From positions 33,934,475-33,998,474 of the forward strand of contig OX123205.2 in NCBI GenBank assembly GCA_944739405.2: a stretch of DNA of 64,000 nt, given 5' to 3'. Both the position numbers and the translations under genes were made by a program. Shown piece after piece: positions 10,791 through 22,321 of this stretch. Numbering within the stretch: position 1 is the stretch's first letter; the number at the start of each line of letters is the position of its first letter. The notes below the pieces were generated by a model that made no database searches, was not told the DNA's origin, and worked only from the letters and a program-made list of their open reading frames with translations. This DNA comes from Euclidia mi (taxonomy: Eukaryota; Arthropoda; Insecta; Lepidoptera; Erebidae).

Positions 10791-11395
10791 GATGAAACAT
10801 TATAAAAGCTATTCGCTATTGCGAGTCAGACTCGCTCAGGAAGGGTCCCGTAGTGGAGGTATCCACTTACCATAGCCATAATCTTCGACTTACTATTAAT
10901 AGTATTTGTATAAACGACAAAGCTATATTTGCGGTTTTTAAGGTGTGCTTTATTTAAAAAACTGCTGACTATATATCGTTCAAACCAATTTTTGTTGGAC
11001 GTTTTTATAACGATCTACAGCATATATTTTTAAGATTTGTCACTCTTTTACTTTAAAAGTTAGAGGGGCACACACACCCATTTTACCACTTTGGAACCGT
11101 AAATCTTTCAAATGATTGATGAGAAACAATAGTTATAGGAACCTAAAAGTAATTTTTAACGACCCATTTGCCACATTAGATCCATGTATGAAGAGCCCAC
11201 CTTAATACTCAATATATTTTATTTTCGTTGTAAAGCGGTTCACAGAATACATCTATCTAGTTACCAATTTAAAATGTGTAAACTGAATAGTTTTGGCATA
11301 AAGTGGATACATACGGATAGACTGACAGACATAGCGCGTCTATAAGGATTCGTGAGCGAAGCCGCGGGCACAAGCTACAAGCTAGCTACAATATA
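10791..11395 (+). repeat. Old long dispersed non-coding repeat
   Basis: Blocks in order, 'gcgagtcagactcgctcagg', 'ttcaaaccaatttttgttgg', 'cattttaccactttggaacc', 'cggttcacagaatacatct' and 'gactgacagacatagcgcg', match the order of a repeat I know as widespread in Lepidoptera. It has no frame. Confidence 0.5.
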
Positions 11396-11889
11396 AACAA
11401 CATGCTTACAAAAACGCTTTAGAAATAGAATCAACTTTTTCCAAAAATAAATTCTTCCTATTTCTGACGCATAAGAAATTACAAACCGTTTTGGTGAAGA
11501 ACTTTTACGGATACATTTTCTGAAAAATAAAACCGTTTCTCAGCACCGTGATGGATGTGGAGTAATATTTAATAATTCGGTTTCTCATCAACTGTTTTCT
11601 CCTTCAAATTAGACCATACAAGTTTCAAAACCATACAATTTTGACCGCGGTTTCGTCCACTCGATGAGTTGGCGTTAAACGTGGAATAGCTTAGTTCTAC
11701 TTGCCGAATTTGGTCCAAGTAGAGCCACAATTACGTGATAGTCCACCCTTGGGAAATTTTTTGCACTTATTTTTTTAACGGTTTAGGAGACTTCAGTGCT
11801 TAACCCTTGGGCAACAATGTATTCTAGTACAGGTTTTAAACGGGTTGGAAGCCTTCTGCACTCAACGATAACGCGTGTCGAAACTATGT

Positions 11890-12042
11890 TTGTTTGTTTT
11901 TAAGAGACATCTCCCCTACTAGGACTAAATCCTGTGTCGCGTAGGACTTTATAAACATAGAACTAATGTAAACAATGAACAACTAGACTCGAAACAACAA
12001 TTTATTAATCACACAAAGTGTTGTCTCTTAACGCAGATTCAA
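11890..12042 (-). mobile_element. C-type SINE tail, minus
   Basis: On the plus strand this shows 'taggactaaatcctgtgtcg' and 'cgaaacaacaatttattaat', the reverse of the C-type body at 13020-13160. The tRNA-like head is missing. Confidence 0.6.
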
Positions 12043-12639
12043 GCAGCCACTTAAACTATTATGCCCATCATGCAGTCAACACTCAAATAAAAGTAAGTCA
12101 ATATGTAAGATAAATAAAACTTTGTTTCAATGGAAAAACAGAAATAAAACGATTGTTACACGTGGATGTCGGTAAATAAAAGAGTATAAAGCAAGTTTGT
12201 TTACCATTATTTTCATGTAAGAAATGTGTAAGTATTATTGCTGGTGATACAAATAAATAAATAAAAATTGTTTTTGTAAATACTCCTAGAAGTTTAAAAA
12301 AATATTTGTATTAGTGTAGTGTATCCTTGCCTTTAGGGCACTAGATTACGAAGTTTATAGATGTGATATCTTATATTAAATATTGAAATAGACCTGTTTT
12401 GTTAATAAAGTATTAATGGAGTAGTACGTAGGTACTCCATTTAAACAGCATTAATAGTCTAAGACAAGTCGTCTTTAAGGTAAATATGTATAATATGTAT
12501 ATATTATGTATCTATCTATTTGAGAAGGTGTATTGATAGTCTTGTTGATATTACTGCGATACGTATATCTATATAAATTATAAAATGAAGTCTGATGTTC
12601 ATTATCTCTGTCGTAGTCTGTAGTAGAGCCTTGCTGATT
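12043..12639. other. Unassigned AT-rich DNA
   Basis: No supported feature; low-complexity TATGTATA around 12485-12515. Confidence 0.4.
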
Positions 12640-12929
12640 TCAGCATGAATGGGCCGGGGAAGTACGGGTAGTACTTCTCACAGAAAATCGACGTAAAGTA
12701 ACAGTACCTAAACTGTTGCGTTTCGTTCGGTGAGTGAGAGTGCCGGAGGCCCTATCCCCTATCCCTTCTCCCTGATCCCACTCCTCATCCTATCCCTTTT
12801 CCCAGCCCCAAGGGGCGGCAACGCACTTGTGACTCCTGTGGTGTTGCTTGTGTCCATGGGCGGCGGTAATTGCTTACCATCAGGCAATCCGTCTGCTCGT
12901 TTGCCGCCTATTACCATAAAAAAAAAGAT
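12640..12929 (+). mobile_element. Retroelement 3' end with A-rich tail
   Basis: 'aaggggcggcaacgcacttg', 'tgtccatgggcggcggtaat' and 'caggcaatccgtctgctcg' precede an A-rich tail at 12918-12928. The same 3' sequence occurs reversed at 63838-64000 and as an old copy at 22850-23005. Retention of the 3' end with variable 5' ends fits LINE or SINE copies. Confidence 0.65.
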
Positions 12930-12949
12930 ATGTGAGATAAACTCAAAAA

Positions 12950-13165
12950 CTGCACTGTTGGCAAAGTGGTTTAAGCGGCCGCCTCGCCGCTTGACATTGC
13001 GCCGAGTGCTGTGAGTTCGATCCCCACGTGAGACAACACTTTGTGTGATTCATAAATAGTTGTTTCGGGTCTGGTCGATAATTAAGTCCGTTAGTTGTAT
13101 GTTTGTAAAGTCCCCCGCGACTCAGGATTTAGTCCTAGTGCGGGAATTGTCTTTTTAAAGAAAAA
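12950..13165 (+). mobile_element. C-type tRNA-derived SINE
   Basis: The tRNA-like head includes an A box near 'tggcaaagtggttt' and a B box near 'gagttcgatccccac'. The body contains 'caacactttgtgtgattcat' and ends in 'cctagtgcgggaattgtc' plus a short A/T tail. Related copies lie at 13306, 27178 and 43314. Confidence 0.7.
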
Positions 13166-13305
13166 GAACTACCGAACAGATTTTTGTACCTACGGTTTTC
13201 ATAGGGTTATTCTTAATTCACGCGGCAAGAGCTGTGGGCGAAGTTCAGTACATCGAGTTCACTTACCGAGTCTGTCTGTCTGTTCACGATAAGCTCAAAC
13301 AAAAT

Positions 13306-13425
13306 GCATGGATGGCGTAGTGTTTAAAGCAGTCGCCGCGCCGCTAAGAACTACGCCGTGTGTTGTGGGTTCGATCCCTACGCGAGATAATACTTTAATC
13401 GATCCACAATTGTTGCACATATTAT
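13306..13425 (+). mobile_element. C-type SINE head, diverged
   Basis: 'gatggcgtagtgtttaaagc' and the B box 'gtgggttcgatccctacgcg' match the tRNA-like head of the C-type SINE. The body decays after 'taatactttaatcgatccac'. Confidence 0.6.
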
Positions 13426-13889
13426 ATTGCATAACGTAAGTAGCTCCTCAAAAGTGTATTCAGGGTTAAAAGATTTTGTAAAGAAACACATTGCATAGAA
13501 AAACAGTCGCAATCAATCAATCAAACTGTTCAATTACAAATATTTAATTAATACAAACTGAATTTCAACTTTCGAGATAATATTTGTCAAGTTTGATGAT
13601 AATTATTGTTGTAGTGCGCAAAGAAGTAACGAGGAAACTTAGTTCGAAACTTAGATTTATAGGACGGTGCATTAATTAAAAACAGAAATATTACACTGCA
13701 GACTCACTTTACAATAGATAGAAGAAGAATCTTCAACGAAAGGGTAAGCAAAATATATTTAAATAACATAATAGTGTATTGTCTGTATTGTATCTGTTTT
13801 TTTTTTTAATTTATTTAGCGGGTTTAAATAGCGTTATCTCACACATTTACATTTACCCATATATTTAGTACCTACATTGCTGATAAGTA
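13426..13889. other. Unassigned AT-rich DNA
   Basis: Nothing recognised. Confidence 0.4.
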
Positions 13890-14090
13890 ACTACTAGCTG
13901 ACCCGACGAACTTCGTACCGTCATAATACTTATATTTTTTTATAAATATTTGCTATCTTCCTTCATAAAATCCTTCTCGTGAAAATAACGAACACATAAA
14001 AGAAAAAAATATTAAATTTGGTGCAGTCGTTTGGAAGTTATGCGCGTACGAACATTACGGTGATTTATCTTTATTTATATCGATTTAAAA
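13890..14090 (+). repeat. Old dispersed repeat ('acccgacgaacttcgta')
   Basis: The block starts 'gctgacccgacgaacttcgt' and ends 'acgaacattacggtgattta'. It is non-coding and similar in style to dispersed Lepidoptera repeats. Confidence 0.4.
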
Positions 14091-15547
14091 TAACGAAAAG
14101 GCAAACAAATACGAGTAAAAAATCTAGAAAAGGTTGGCAAAATCCGTTGCTGTTGACCAGTAACGTGCTCTGAAGCTGTGCTTTCTCTCTCTCTCTCTTT
14201 CTGTATATGTACCCAACTGGATAATTCAATCCAATCAAGTTCAACTCCACTAATTAAAAATTTCCATACCCGATAATTATATTATCTAATATCTGACAAC
14301 AACGTCCAATATCAAAACGCAAACATATTGCAATTTTCATCAGCATCGCGTCGATGCTACCTCTAAATGTTCGTTCACAGCTCTGGCATTTTCAAAGCTA
14401 AATCTAGTTATTAAAATATTTGTTATAAGCATTTTTCTTGTGGTTGCGGTTAGTCGCTGGAGAGATATTTCCCGAAGTATGGAGCACATTCAAGACTGAG
14501 ACGACATTTGTACTTTTGTGTTGCAAAAATTTGTTATTATTAGTGAAAGCTAAAATTGAGATGAACAGAAGCAAGATAAGGTGGAACGAATTTAGTTATT
14601 TTCCTAAAATTAATGTTATTTGAGATGTAGGAAAATACGAGTGAACTGCAGGTAGCACAGTAATTTAAGACTCAGTTACTATCAAAAACGTTCACTGTAT
14701 GGATGACACGACTCGAAACTCGAAAAGTGTTGTCGATAGTTTGACACCCATATTTCTACAAAAAGAATATATTATGTACAGCTGACCAAAAAAGTGGTCT
14801 ATCACCCAACAGTTGCAAATATTACAGGTCATTAAACAACCATGTTGTTTTCTTTAATAATAAGCTTACTGTTGTTTAATCAACGTCACGATTATTTTCC
14901 TGGCTGACCTTCCATGACACTTAAGTGTCAGGGCAATTTTACGAATGTAAAAGTCTTGTATATTTTGTAAAACCTATCACAACTCGATAACTATAATGTA
15001 AATAACAAGTTATAGAATGCGAGTCTATTAAAGTCTATTGATTAATCATCTACGGCGTACCAGTTACACCAACCTGCAAAGAATATTGACAAAAGGCTGC
15101 CCGTACTTTGTAATTTGAAAATAAAGAAGTTTTCTGTGAAGTTCTTTGTAGTGCCATTTTCACGACTACACGTTATCGTTATCGATGTAGGGGGCTAGTT
15201 TTGTTTTATTTACTATCCCGAGATGGATGACGAAATTATATTTTTCGACGCCCGATTATAATATTCTACGACATTCGCACAACACCAGTCCTAAATTAAG
15301 CAGAGCTTGTACTATGGATGTATGTATATTAAACAATGGATTAATATCAATACATTCAGTCAAAAAAGTATCGGGAATGGATTATTTGTTTATAGTTACA
15401 AATTCAAATTTTTTGTTGTTGTTAGATTGGCACAACTGTTTTCCATTTTGGCGCGGAGTTTGAGTTACATCTGTTATTTATATTAAATACAGTGCTGTTT
15501 TTAGTTATATCATATCTAGTGTGTATTGCGAATTTCATAATGACAAC
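14091..15547. other. Unassigned AT-rich DNA
   Basis: No gene is supported; short frames (61 and 78 codons) have no motifs. A CT-rich microsatellite lies at about 14181-14202. Confidence 0.4.
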
Positions 15548-15775
15548 AAAAAATAAGTTTAAAAACTATAACCCGACTACGTAAAAAGGGGGTCTAAAAG
15601 GACGAAACAAGAAAATAGCTCAGTGCCGTGGTCGCACCTATTATATACAAGTGTACAAGTTACATCACATGACACCCTCAGTAGGTGCGACCACGGCTCT
15701 GAGCTATTTTCTTGTTGCATCCTTTTTAGACCCCCTTTTTACGTAGTCGGGTTATAGTATTTAAACTTATTTTTT
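15548..15775. mobile_element. Foldback element, 93-bp arms
   Basis: The left arm 15548-15640 is the near-perfect reverse complement of 15682-15775, around a 41-nt loop. Both arms contain 'acccgactacgtaaaaaggg' in opposite orientation. It is a hairpin-type miniature element without coding capacity, and its transcript would form a long double-stranded stem. Confidence 0.85.
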
Positions 15776-16226
15776 ATTTAATCTTTTTCCGTAACCTAAT
15801 GGGGCATGTAAACTTACCGTCCGACATTAACATTGTCATATTTAAAGAAAGAAAAATAGGTAAATCGAAGTGTCTGAACTGCGCGTTAATTGTAAGTACA
15901 ACCGTGTTTTAAACTTATATTTTGACTCAAACAGTATAATATATGTACATATTTGTAATGTGCTCACCAATACCTTTCTTTTGATACCAAACACGTAATG
16001 ATTATCTCAGTTTAATTTTTTCTGTGGTTGAAATCTGAGGTAAATTTTTTTTTTAAATTTATATAGCTTAATTATGTCACCCGGGCCATCATTACGAATC
16101 TATTGACACCCCATTTGTTAAAATCAGTTGAGTAGTTTAGGTGCTACGGTGGAACATACAAACATACATACATACATAGACTGCCAAAAACATTACCCTT
16201 CGTTTTGACTTCGCGTAGTCGGGTAA
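15776..16226 (+). repeat. Dispersed repeat ending in 'cgcgtagtcgggtaaaa'
   Basis: Old repeat text ('gtgctacggtggaacataca', then CATA repeats, then 'ttgacttcgcgtagtcgggt'). Its last bases are the inverted form of the 'acccgactacg' in the foldback arms. The segment 15568-16225 may therefore be one larger element with 11-bp inverted ends, a possibility I cannot settle. Confidence 0.4.
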
Positions 16227-16232
16227 AACATC

Positions 16233-17201
16233 GAACAAAGAGTTTGTCTTAAATTTTGCATCGCCAATGGGATTTCATGTTCGGAGTCAATGAAAATGTT
16301 ACAGAAGGCTTACGGTGAATCGATTTTATCAGAAACTAGTGCTTATGAGTGGTTCAAAGCGTTCAAAAGCGGTCGAGATGTGATGGAAGATTTACCTCGC
16401 TCGTTAGGCCATCGACGTCTGCAACTGAAGTTAACATCGCAAAAGTGAAGGAACCAGTGACTGAAAATCCTCATTCAACTTGATTGCGAGATAGCCGCCG
16501 AAATTTCTGTATCACTCGGGTCGATCCGTACCATTTTAACTAATCATTTGGGTATGAAACATGTTGCCGCTCAACTAGTCCAAAAGTATTTTCTCCAAAA
16601 ACTCAATCGCATGAGAGTCGCTGAGGACTAGAAGTGCTAGAACAAGTCAATGCCGCCCCAAAATTCATGAAAGCGCATTGTTACTGGTGACGAGACGTGG
16701 GTTTACGAGTTTGACATACAAACTAGTCAACAAGCTTCGGAGTGGCGCCTTCCAACTGAACCGATAACGAAAAAACCACACCAAACTCGTTCAAGTTCGC
16801 CAGATTTGTGCAAAGAAAATTCTTGAATTTGCACCACGATAATGCGCCTTCTCACAAGGCCATCATTGTGAACAAATTTTTGACCAAACACTCAACAAAT
16901 ACCATCGAGAAACCACCATATTTACCAGATATGGCTCCAGACGACTTCTTTCTTTTTCCTTAACTCAAATTACCACTTCGTGTCACAAGTTTTCAATCGG
17001 TAGAAGACATAAAGGTGAATTCGCGACGAGAACTGAACTCAATTCCGGAAACAGCGATTAAAAAATGTTTTGATGATTGGATTATTCGTTGGCGTAAGTG
17101 AATCGTTTCTGAAGGAGCATACTTTGAAGGCAATAAAATAAATTTGGATGAATAACAATCAGTCTGTGTATTATTGATCTTTTCCCGGTACTTTCTTAAC
17201 G
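16233..17201 (+). pseudogene. Decayed mariner transposase and 3' end
   Basis: A broken reading frame follows the mariner transposase order. It has a helix-turn-helix start with LQKAYGES and AYEWFKAFKSGR, a linker with GRPS-like text, WVYEFD after GDETW (first catalytic Asp), HHDNAPSH (second) and YLPDMAPDDFF (third), so a DD34D-type triad can be traced. Several frameshifts and stops break it. About 150 bases are missing between the first and second Asp regions, compared with the usual roughly 345-residue protein. The 3' end finishes with 'gatcttttcccggtactttc'; the matching 5' inverted terminus is absent, so the copy is 5'-truncated and immobile. Confidence 0.8.
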
Positions 17202-17267
17202 GAGTAGTGCCTATATACTGTTTTTTTGGTCATGCTACGTCAAAACGCCGGCCTTTTCTGTGGATAT

Positions 17268-17507
17268 AATTTTTTTTATTTTTATTATAGACTCACGCCT
17301 GTATCCTCGAAGGGGTATACAGAGGCGTAATATTACCCACAGAATAGGGGACGAGCCTATTGCCGTTACCGGACACATCACCAGACTCCGTGCTGCTACT
17401 GAGAATTCGAAAAAACCCGGTGACAGTTTTGTCCGACCCGGGAATTGAACCTGGGACCTCCGATCAGCAGTCGCATACGCTATCCTCTGGACCACGGAGG
17501 CAGTCAA
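17268..17507 (-). mobile_element. A-type SINE with target duplication
   Basis: Reading on the minus strand, the head is 'gactgcctccgtggtccaga', with a B box resembling 'ggttcaattcc'. The body has the 'ggcaataggctcg' block and a tail reversed as 'cgaaggggtatacag'. The flanks repeat 'gtggatat' (17260-17267 and 17508-17515). Small frames here (60-90 codons) recur in other copies only because the SINE is repeated. Confidence 0.8.
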
Positions 17508-17569
17508 GTGGATATCATTTCTGCACGAGGTGTATTAACTAGAACCGAACCTTGATGATGATGATGCAT

Positions 17570-17792
17570 AGGGTTCCCACCAAGACCTTAGGGTCCCAAG
17601 CCAACCTCACCTGCAAGTGGTGCACCTGCCGATCAACGGATGAGGCTCTGGCAAACAAAATGTCCCAATAAGCGGCAATAGGCTTGCCACCTATTACGTG
17701 GGATCAAAACACTGGCGAAAAGTGGGCGTTTAATATGCCTCTGCCTACCCCTTCGGGGAAACAGGCGTGAGTCTATGTATGTATGTATGTTC
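17570..17792 (+). mobile_element. E-type SINE-like element
   Basis: The head 'cttagggtcccaagccaacc' is followed by 'caagtggtgcacctgccgat', then the A-type 3' part ('ctgcctaccccttcgggg') and a TATG repeat. It is closely similar to 49401-49632, which has clear target duplications. Confidence 0.75.
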
Positions 17793-18371
17793 TTTCATTA
17801 AGGCTTACGCAAATTTTCCAGGGTCTTGTATAACGTCTTGCAAAAATGCCCGTCTAAAGAAAATAAAAAAATTATGAACGATGAAGCATTTTTATTTTCT
17901 TTGAAAGTGTAAGTGGACACGGTGCCACCTGCTAGGCCTATTTTTAGTCAAACGGAGATAGGCCCCTTAACTCATAGTCAGCACATCAATAATCATGATC
18001 GCACCCAGCATAGCGTAAAAATACCGCAGTTCATAACTACGAAAAATACTCTTCATATCTCAAAGCCTAAGCGAGCCTAAGATAAGTTTAAATAACCTGC
18101 CTTCATACATCATGAATGAGGGCCCTTTAGGTTTTATTTTACTTCAGAAACTAAAGACTAATACTTTTCTATCAAAGTATGATTACCATTTATCGATTTA
18201 TTCACGAGTATTTTACGATAGTGCACTTACATAAGTAATTTTCAAGTAAGGTGAGGTATGAAGGGCATATATTCATGTAGATTTAAAAGTATAAAGTACT
18301 AGGGCCAATAAAATATTGCAAGGATTGTAAACCTATTTATTCTGTACGAGTATATATGAAAATCTTGCGTA
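17793..18371. other. Unassigned DNA
   Basis: No gene or repeat recognised. Confidence 0.4.
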
Positions 18372-18547
18372 TGACTCGCCGACAAACAACCCACAGCCAA
18401 AACTATTGAGCCCATTAAGCTGTTTGGCACATTCGTTCCTTGGAGGTTGTAGGGGTGCACTAAAAAGGGATTTCTCAAAATTCCCGCGGATCACACTGTT
18501 AAATTAAAATAAAATGGGCGATCATCGCTGCGTGCATCGCTAGTAAT
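18372..18547 (+). repeat. H-type dispersed repeat
   Basis: 'cgccgacaaacaacccacag', then 'gcacattcgttccttggagg', 'aaaattcccgcgg' and an end near 'catcgctagtaat'. Diverged copies lie at 19775 and 24985 (reversed), and at 33925 and 62605 (same strand). Confidence 0.6.
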
Positions 18548-19154
18548 AATATAAACACGCCTTCTCTATTCCACACTGATCCAACGCGCTGGGTTGTTAA
18601 TTCTACTTACAGACAAGACAACAACATTTCTATGATTTATTCATACATACAGCCTTTTAGTAGTCTATTATTGCTGGACACATGCCTCTTCTAATTTGCG
18701 TCACAAAAGCATTTTTGGATAGGACCACTTGGTTTACAGGTATAGTTTGCCAACTTGCATGGTATTATTATTATTATGCTATAGCTATCTTATTTTCATA
18801 ATTTGAACACACTTTATGTGCGAATTATTATTAAAACCATTTATATTGTTGCCCGCTCAACAACAGCTCTATTACCATTACTTGTGAATGTCTGATACTG
18901 ATTAATTTATGCTTCTGGTAAAGGTAAGTGCATTTAATAGTGATATTTATTATTAGTAGTTTTTATAAGCTTAACCGGACAAATAATTAAGTAAGCTTAT
19001 TCATCATGACTAGCTAATAAAGCAGAAAAGATCGTTTGTTTGGTTGAACCCTGTAATCACTATAACTACTTATGGATTTGAATTTTTTTTGTGTATTATA
19101 CCCATTTTCATCTTCATAATCCGTGTGGTAATGAATTAAGAATCCAATGTTTCT
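18548..19154. other. Unassigned AT-rich DNA
   Basis: Nothing supported beyond a short 'ggacacatgcctcttcta' repeat scrap near 18677. Confidence 0.4.
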
Positions 19155-19345
19155 TACACTGTTTCTTTTAGTGTGTGTTATAAGAGGCAGCTAAGGAAAA
19201 CACAATGCAAATATCTTTAGGATGATAACTACGAAAAACTCGATATCAAAAGTCTAGCCAGCGTAGTGTAAGCATGAGCGTAGACCATAATATCCTCCTG
19301 CACCTACAGACTTAAAATGATGGTGACGTAAATTAGGCATTATAT
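19155..19345 (+). repeat. Degenerate D-type repeat
   Basis: 'gtgttataagaggcagctaa' through 'aaaaactcgatatcaaaagt' follows the D order (gtcgtaagaggcgactaa, then aaaactcgacatcaaa) with many changes. Confidence 0.5.
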
Positions 19346-19774
19346 TCAGCAGTGGACTGAGAAGTACTGATGAATGCTTAATTTTATTATGACAATATTT
19401 ATTCCTATAAAAAAGTATTTTACTTGTTTAGAGTCCGGGCTAAAATTGGGTAAGGTTGCAGAGGTCAGTGGAAGCGATTAATTCATCCAGTCTTAGCCCA
19501 GGGAAAAGGTTTAAACACTATTTCTGTGATTGCACAGCGATGAATTCAAATTACATGCAAATTTACTTACCAAATCTTCACTGATGTTCTTGAGTGGACC
19601 TATAAGATTAAACTCATAATTTTGGCCAAAATAACAAGTAAATCGTTATAGTTACCAGTCCAATGATCAGGGTTTTCTTCAACGAAGTCGTCGGGCACCA
19701 AACACTTGCACGGATTCACACAAATTTTACAATGTTCAATATTTTACAAGTTATCTTTTATCACAAACTAGAGG
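19346..19774. other. Unassigned DNA
   Basis: No gene seen. The 105-codon frame 19663-19980 overlaps a repeat and is not credible. Confidence 0.4.
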
Positions 19775-19978
19775 ACGCCAGCAGCTACGCATGCACATTT
19801 TTTTTTAAATTTACTCGTTTTGGCCGATCACGTGGGAATTTCGGGAAATCCCTTCTTAGTGCACCCCTGCGGTCTCCAAGGAACATACATGCCAAATTTC
19901 AGCTTCCTGCGCCCAATAGTTTCAGCTGTAGCGTGTCTGTCAGTCAGTCAGTAACGCAAGGATTTAATATATTAAGAT
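19775..19978 (-). repeat. H-type dispersed repeat, reversed
   Basis: 'cgtgggaatttcgggaaatc', 'gtctccaaggaacatacatg' and a CAGT run are the reverse of the H-type text at 18372 and 33925. Confidence 0.6.
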
Positions 19979-20838
19979 AAACCGATGGCGGCCGATCAGT
20001 TAGCGGCAATTCAAAGGGGTTTTAAATTACAAAACTACAAAACCACGCGAGAAACAAAACGGCGCGAGCGCAAGACCAAAACGTGTCGTCGAAGCGAACT
20101 TTTTCAGAACAGGTAGTGAATGACAGTTCATAGTGTGACCCTAGTCAAAATTTACAATGGACTAAACAAAACGCTACTAAACCGATATAATCGATTTCTA
20201 TTTCAAACAGTACTGTAAAGCTTAACTAGGCTTTTGAGAAATGTTATAATTATGTAGGTCACACTTCTATTTCAAGTGTGCCAGCAACACGGCCTTACAA
20301 TTTCACTGATTCGTATCAAATCACAACAACTAGTCCGGTTCCTTAACTGGAACGAATCCATTCGCTTTGTTTATAGCAACAACATAGTTGTTACATTGTC
20401 GTGCGACAGCGACGATGACTAGATAATATTTTATCGCGCGACAAATAGTCGCAACATTGTAACACTAGAACAATAGTCTGTGGGTTTATCGTGGAAAATG
20501 TTTTAAATGCGATAGCATTAGACAGTAGGTACTATACTGGGTCGGGTTAAAGTAGGCTAACCGCGATTCGTATTCTTTTTCGTGTGAGTGTGTTGCCAAC
20601 TCTGGTGTTAGAGTTTTCAGACCGCCTGAAGGCTTCCGACATGACCTAAGCATTATTGTCCTACAACAGGAAAAGGTACCGACAGCTGTACGTGTACTCT
20701 GAAGCACGGTAGCAGTCTAAAGTAAATGTTACGCGTGGTCACCCATCGAAGTGATGACCTGTGCAAGCATTGCACAACTTATACTTATACAATAACGTTG
20801 CTGACCTATTATGAAAGAAAAGCCAAGTCACGCTATGA
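19979..20838. other. Unassigned DNA with weak inverted repeat
   Basis: No gene. Around 20388-20465 'gttacattgtcgtgcgac' and 'gtcgcaacattgtaac' form an imperfect inverted pair, possibly the ends of an old small transposon. Confidence 0.35.
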
Positions 20839-20872
20839 GCGATGGTCTGGTTCATATGAACCGGACCATCGC
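20839..20872. repeat. 34-bp near-perfect palindrome
   Basis: Arms of 17 bp meet at CATATG without a loop, with one mismatched pair (ggtctgg against ccggacc). Flanks extend the symmetry weakly. Confidence 0.85.
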
Positions 20873-21627
20873 ATCTATAGAGAAGGTCATGAACAAGGCG
20901 CCGGTTTTCGGAAATTGCCCTGGATGTCTTTGGAGGACTCCCACACCTACAAAATACGAATTATAGTGTGATAAAGGTACGCTTGAAAATAGGGTTTCCA
21001 CCACGAAGTAAAATATTGATGTTCATCATAATCGTCCGAGCATTTTCACAGTTGCATGCAAGACTTTTGTCTGGGAGACCTCGGTCCTCCTTCTAGTCTA
21101 GACACCAAATATTATGACAGAATGCCATAAAGACTATCATCTGACCAATTGATAACTTTTTGTGGCCTACAAAGTATAGCCCCATATTCGTACTGAACCT
21201 ACAATATGTAGGTTAAATAGATTACCATCCCTTTAAATTTAACCATTTAACTATTTAGAACACATATAAAAATTGTTCTATAGGTAGATTGAGGAGAAGT
21301 TATAACACGATACCTAATAAAAATCTGTTTTTTCATCCATTCAATACGATAAGAATACTATTGAAGAAATTAATAACCATAATAACAATATTTTGCTCAC
21401 ATTACGTCCTTAAAATACAAATATACTAAAGACACTGTTTTTCTAGCCAAAACCTATGTCATACCGAATAAGGAGTAATTAATTTTTACGAACAATAATA
21501 TAACGTTTTTTGTGCTACATACATATATTTTATCATGCTATGTAACATAATTTTATTCTTTGAATACATCGAGCAATATACTTTGTAACAAAGAAACGGT
21601 TTACAGTATACTTTGGGATATAGACTA
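20873..21627. other. Unassigned AT-rich DNA
   Basis: No feature supported except the SINE target duplication at its right edge (21619-21627). Confidence 0.4.
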
Positions 21628-21866
21628 TGTTTTATTTATTTTTATGTATAGTCTCACGCCTATTACACCCACATTTCGCCATGTTGAATTTTAGGTCCCA
21701 CGTTATAGGGAGCGAGCCTATTACTGTTACCGCGCACATCGCCAGACTCCGTACGGCTACTGAGAATTCGGTAAAACTCAGACTCTTTTGCCCGACGCGG
21801 GAATCAAACCCGATACCTCTCGATTAGAAGACGCATACGCTATCCACTGGACCCCGGAGGCAGTCG
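21628..21866 (-). mobile_element. A-type SINE with 9-bp target duplication
   Basis: Minus-strand copy. On the plus strand 'ggtcccacgttatagggagc', 'tcgccagactccgtacggct' and 'ctggaccccggaggcagtc' give the reversed body and head. The flanks carry a perfect 9-bp repeat, 'tatagacta' (21619-21627, 21867-21875). Confidence 0.85.
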
Positions 21867-21875
21867 TATAGACTA

Positions 21876-22270
21876 ATTGGTTCAGATATTTCGAAGCTTT
21901 TACGTATGGAGAAGGTCTTGAATGCTGGTTGTAAGTTTATTGCTGTTAAAGGGAGATGGTGTAGTGAATACTTTAAAACTTACGTCACTTGTAGTTCATA
22001 CGGCTACTAGTCAAGCTAACACTTTGATCTTCGTCCAGTTCTTTGGCGTAGGTAAAAAGGATTAAATCGTACTGCAACTGTAAAGCTTGACTTGTCGCTG
22101 TGTGTACACATACCAAGTAATATTTATGTAACAGATCCATATCGCATTGTTATTTGAAAATTAGGATGAAATATTTTACACCTTAACATAATACAATTAT
22201 ATGTAATTTAAAAAGAGGTTTACACCTTTATTTTCAAATAATTACGCGATTAAGACCCGGAATACCTATG
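21876..22270. other. Unassigned DNA
   Basis: Nothing recognised. Confidence 0.4.
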
Positions 22271-22321
22271 CATTACATCACCTTTAGCAATATTAGTAAG
22301 ATTGCTAAAGATGATGTAATG
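22271..22321. repeat. 21-bp-stem hairpin
   Basis: 22271-22291 pairs with 22301-22321 around a 9-nt loop, with one mismatch. It is short for a miRNA precursor, and no flanking stem is obvious. Confidence 0.85.

Noticed and set aside
17235..17542. Repeated 60-90-codon frames
   Set aside because: The same peptides appear at 34498-34730 and 21627-21827 because the SINE is repeated; there is no sign of coding.
19663..19980. 105-codon plus frame
   Set aside because: Overlaps the H-type dispersed repeat; no domain and no start context.
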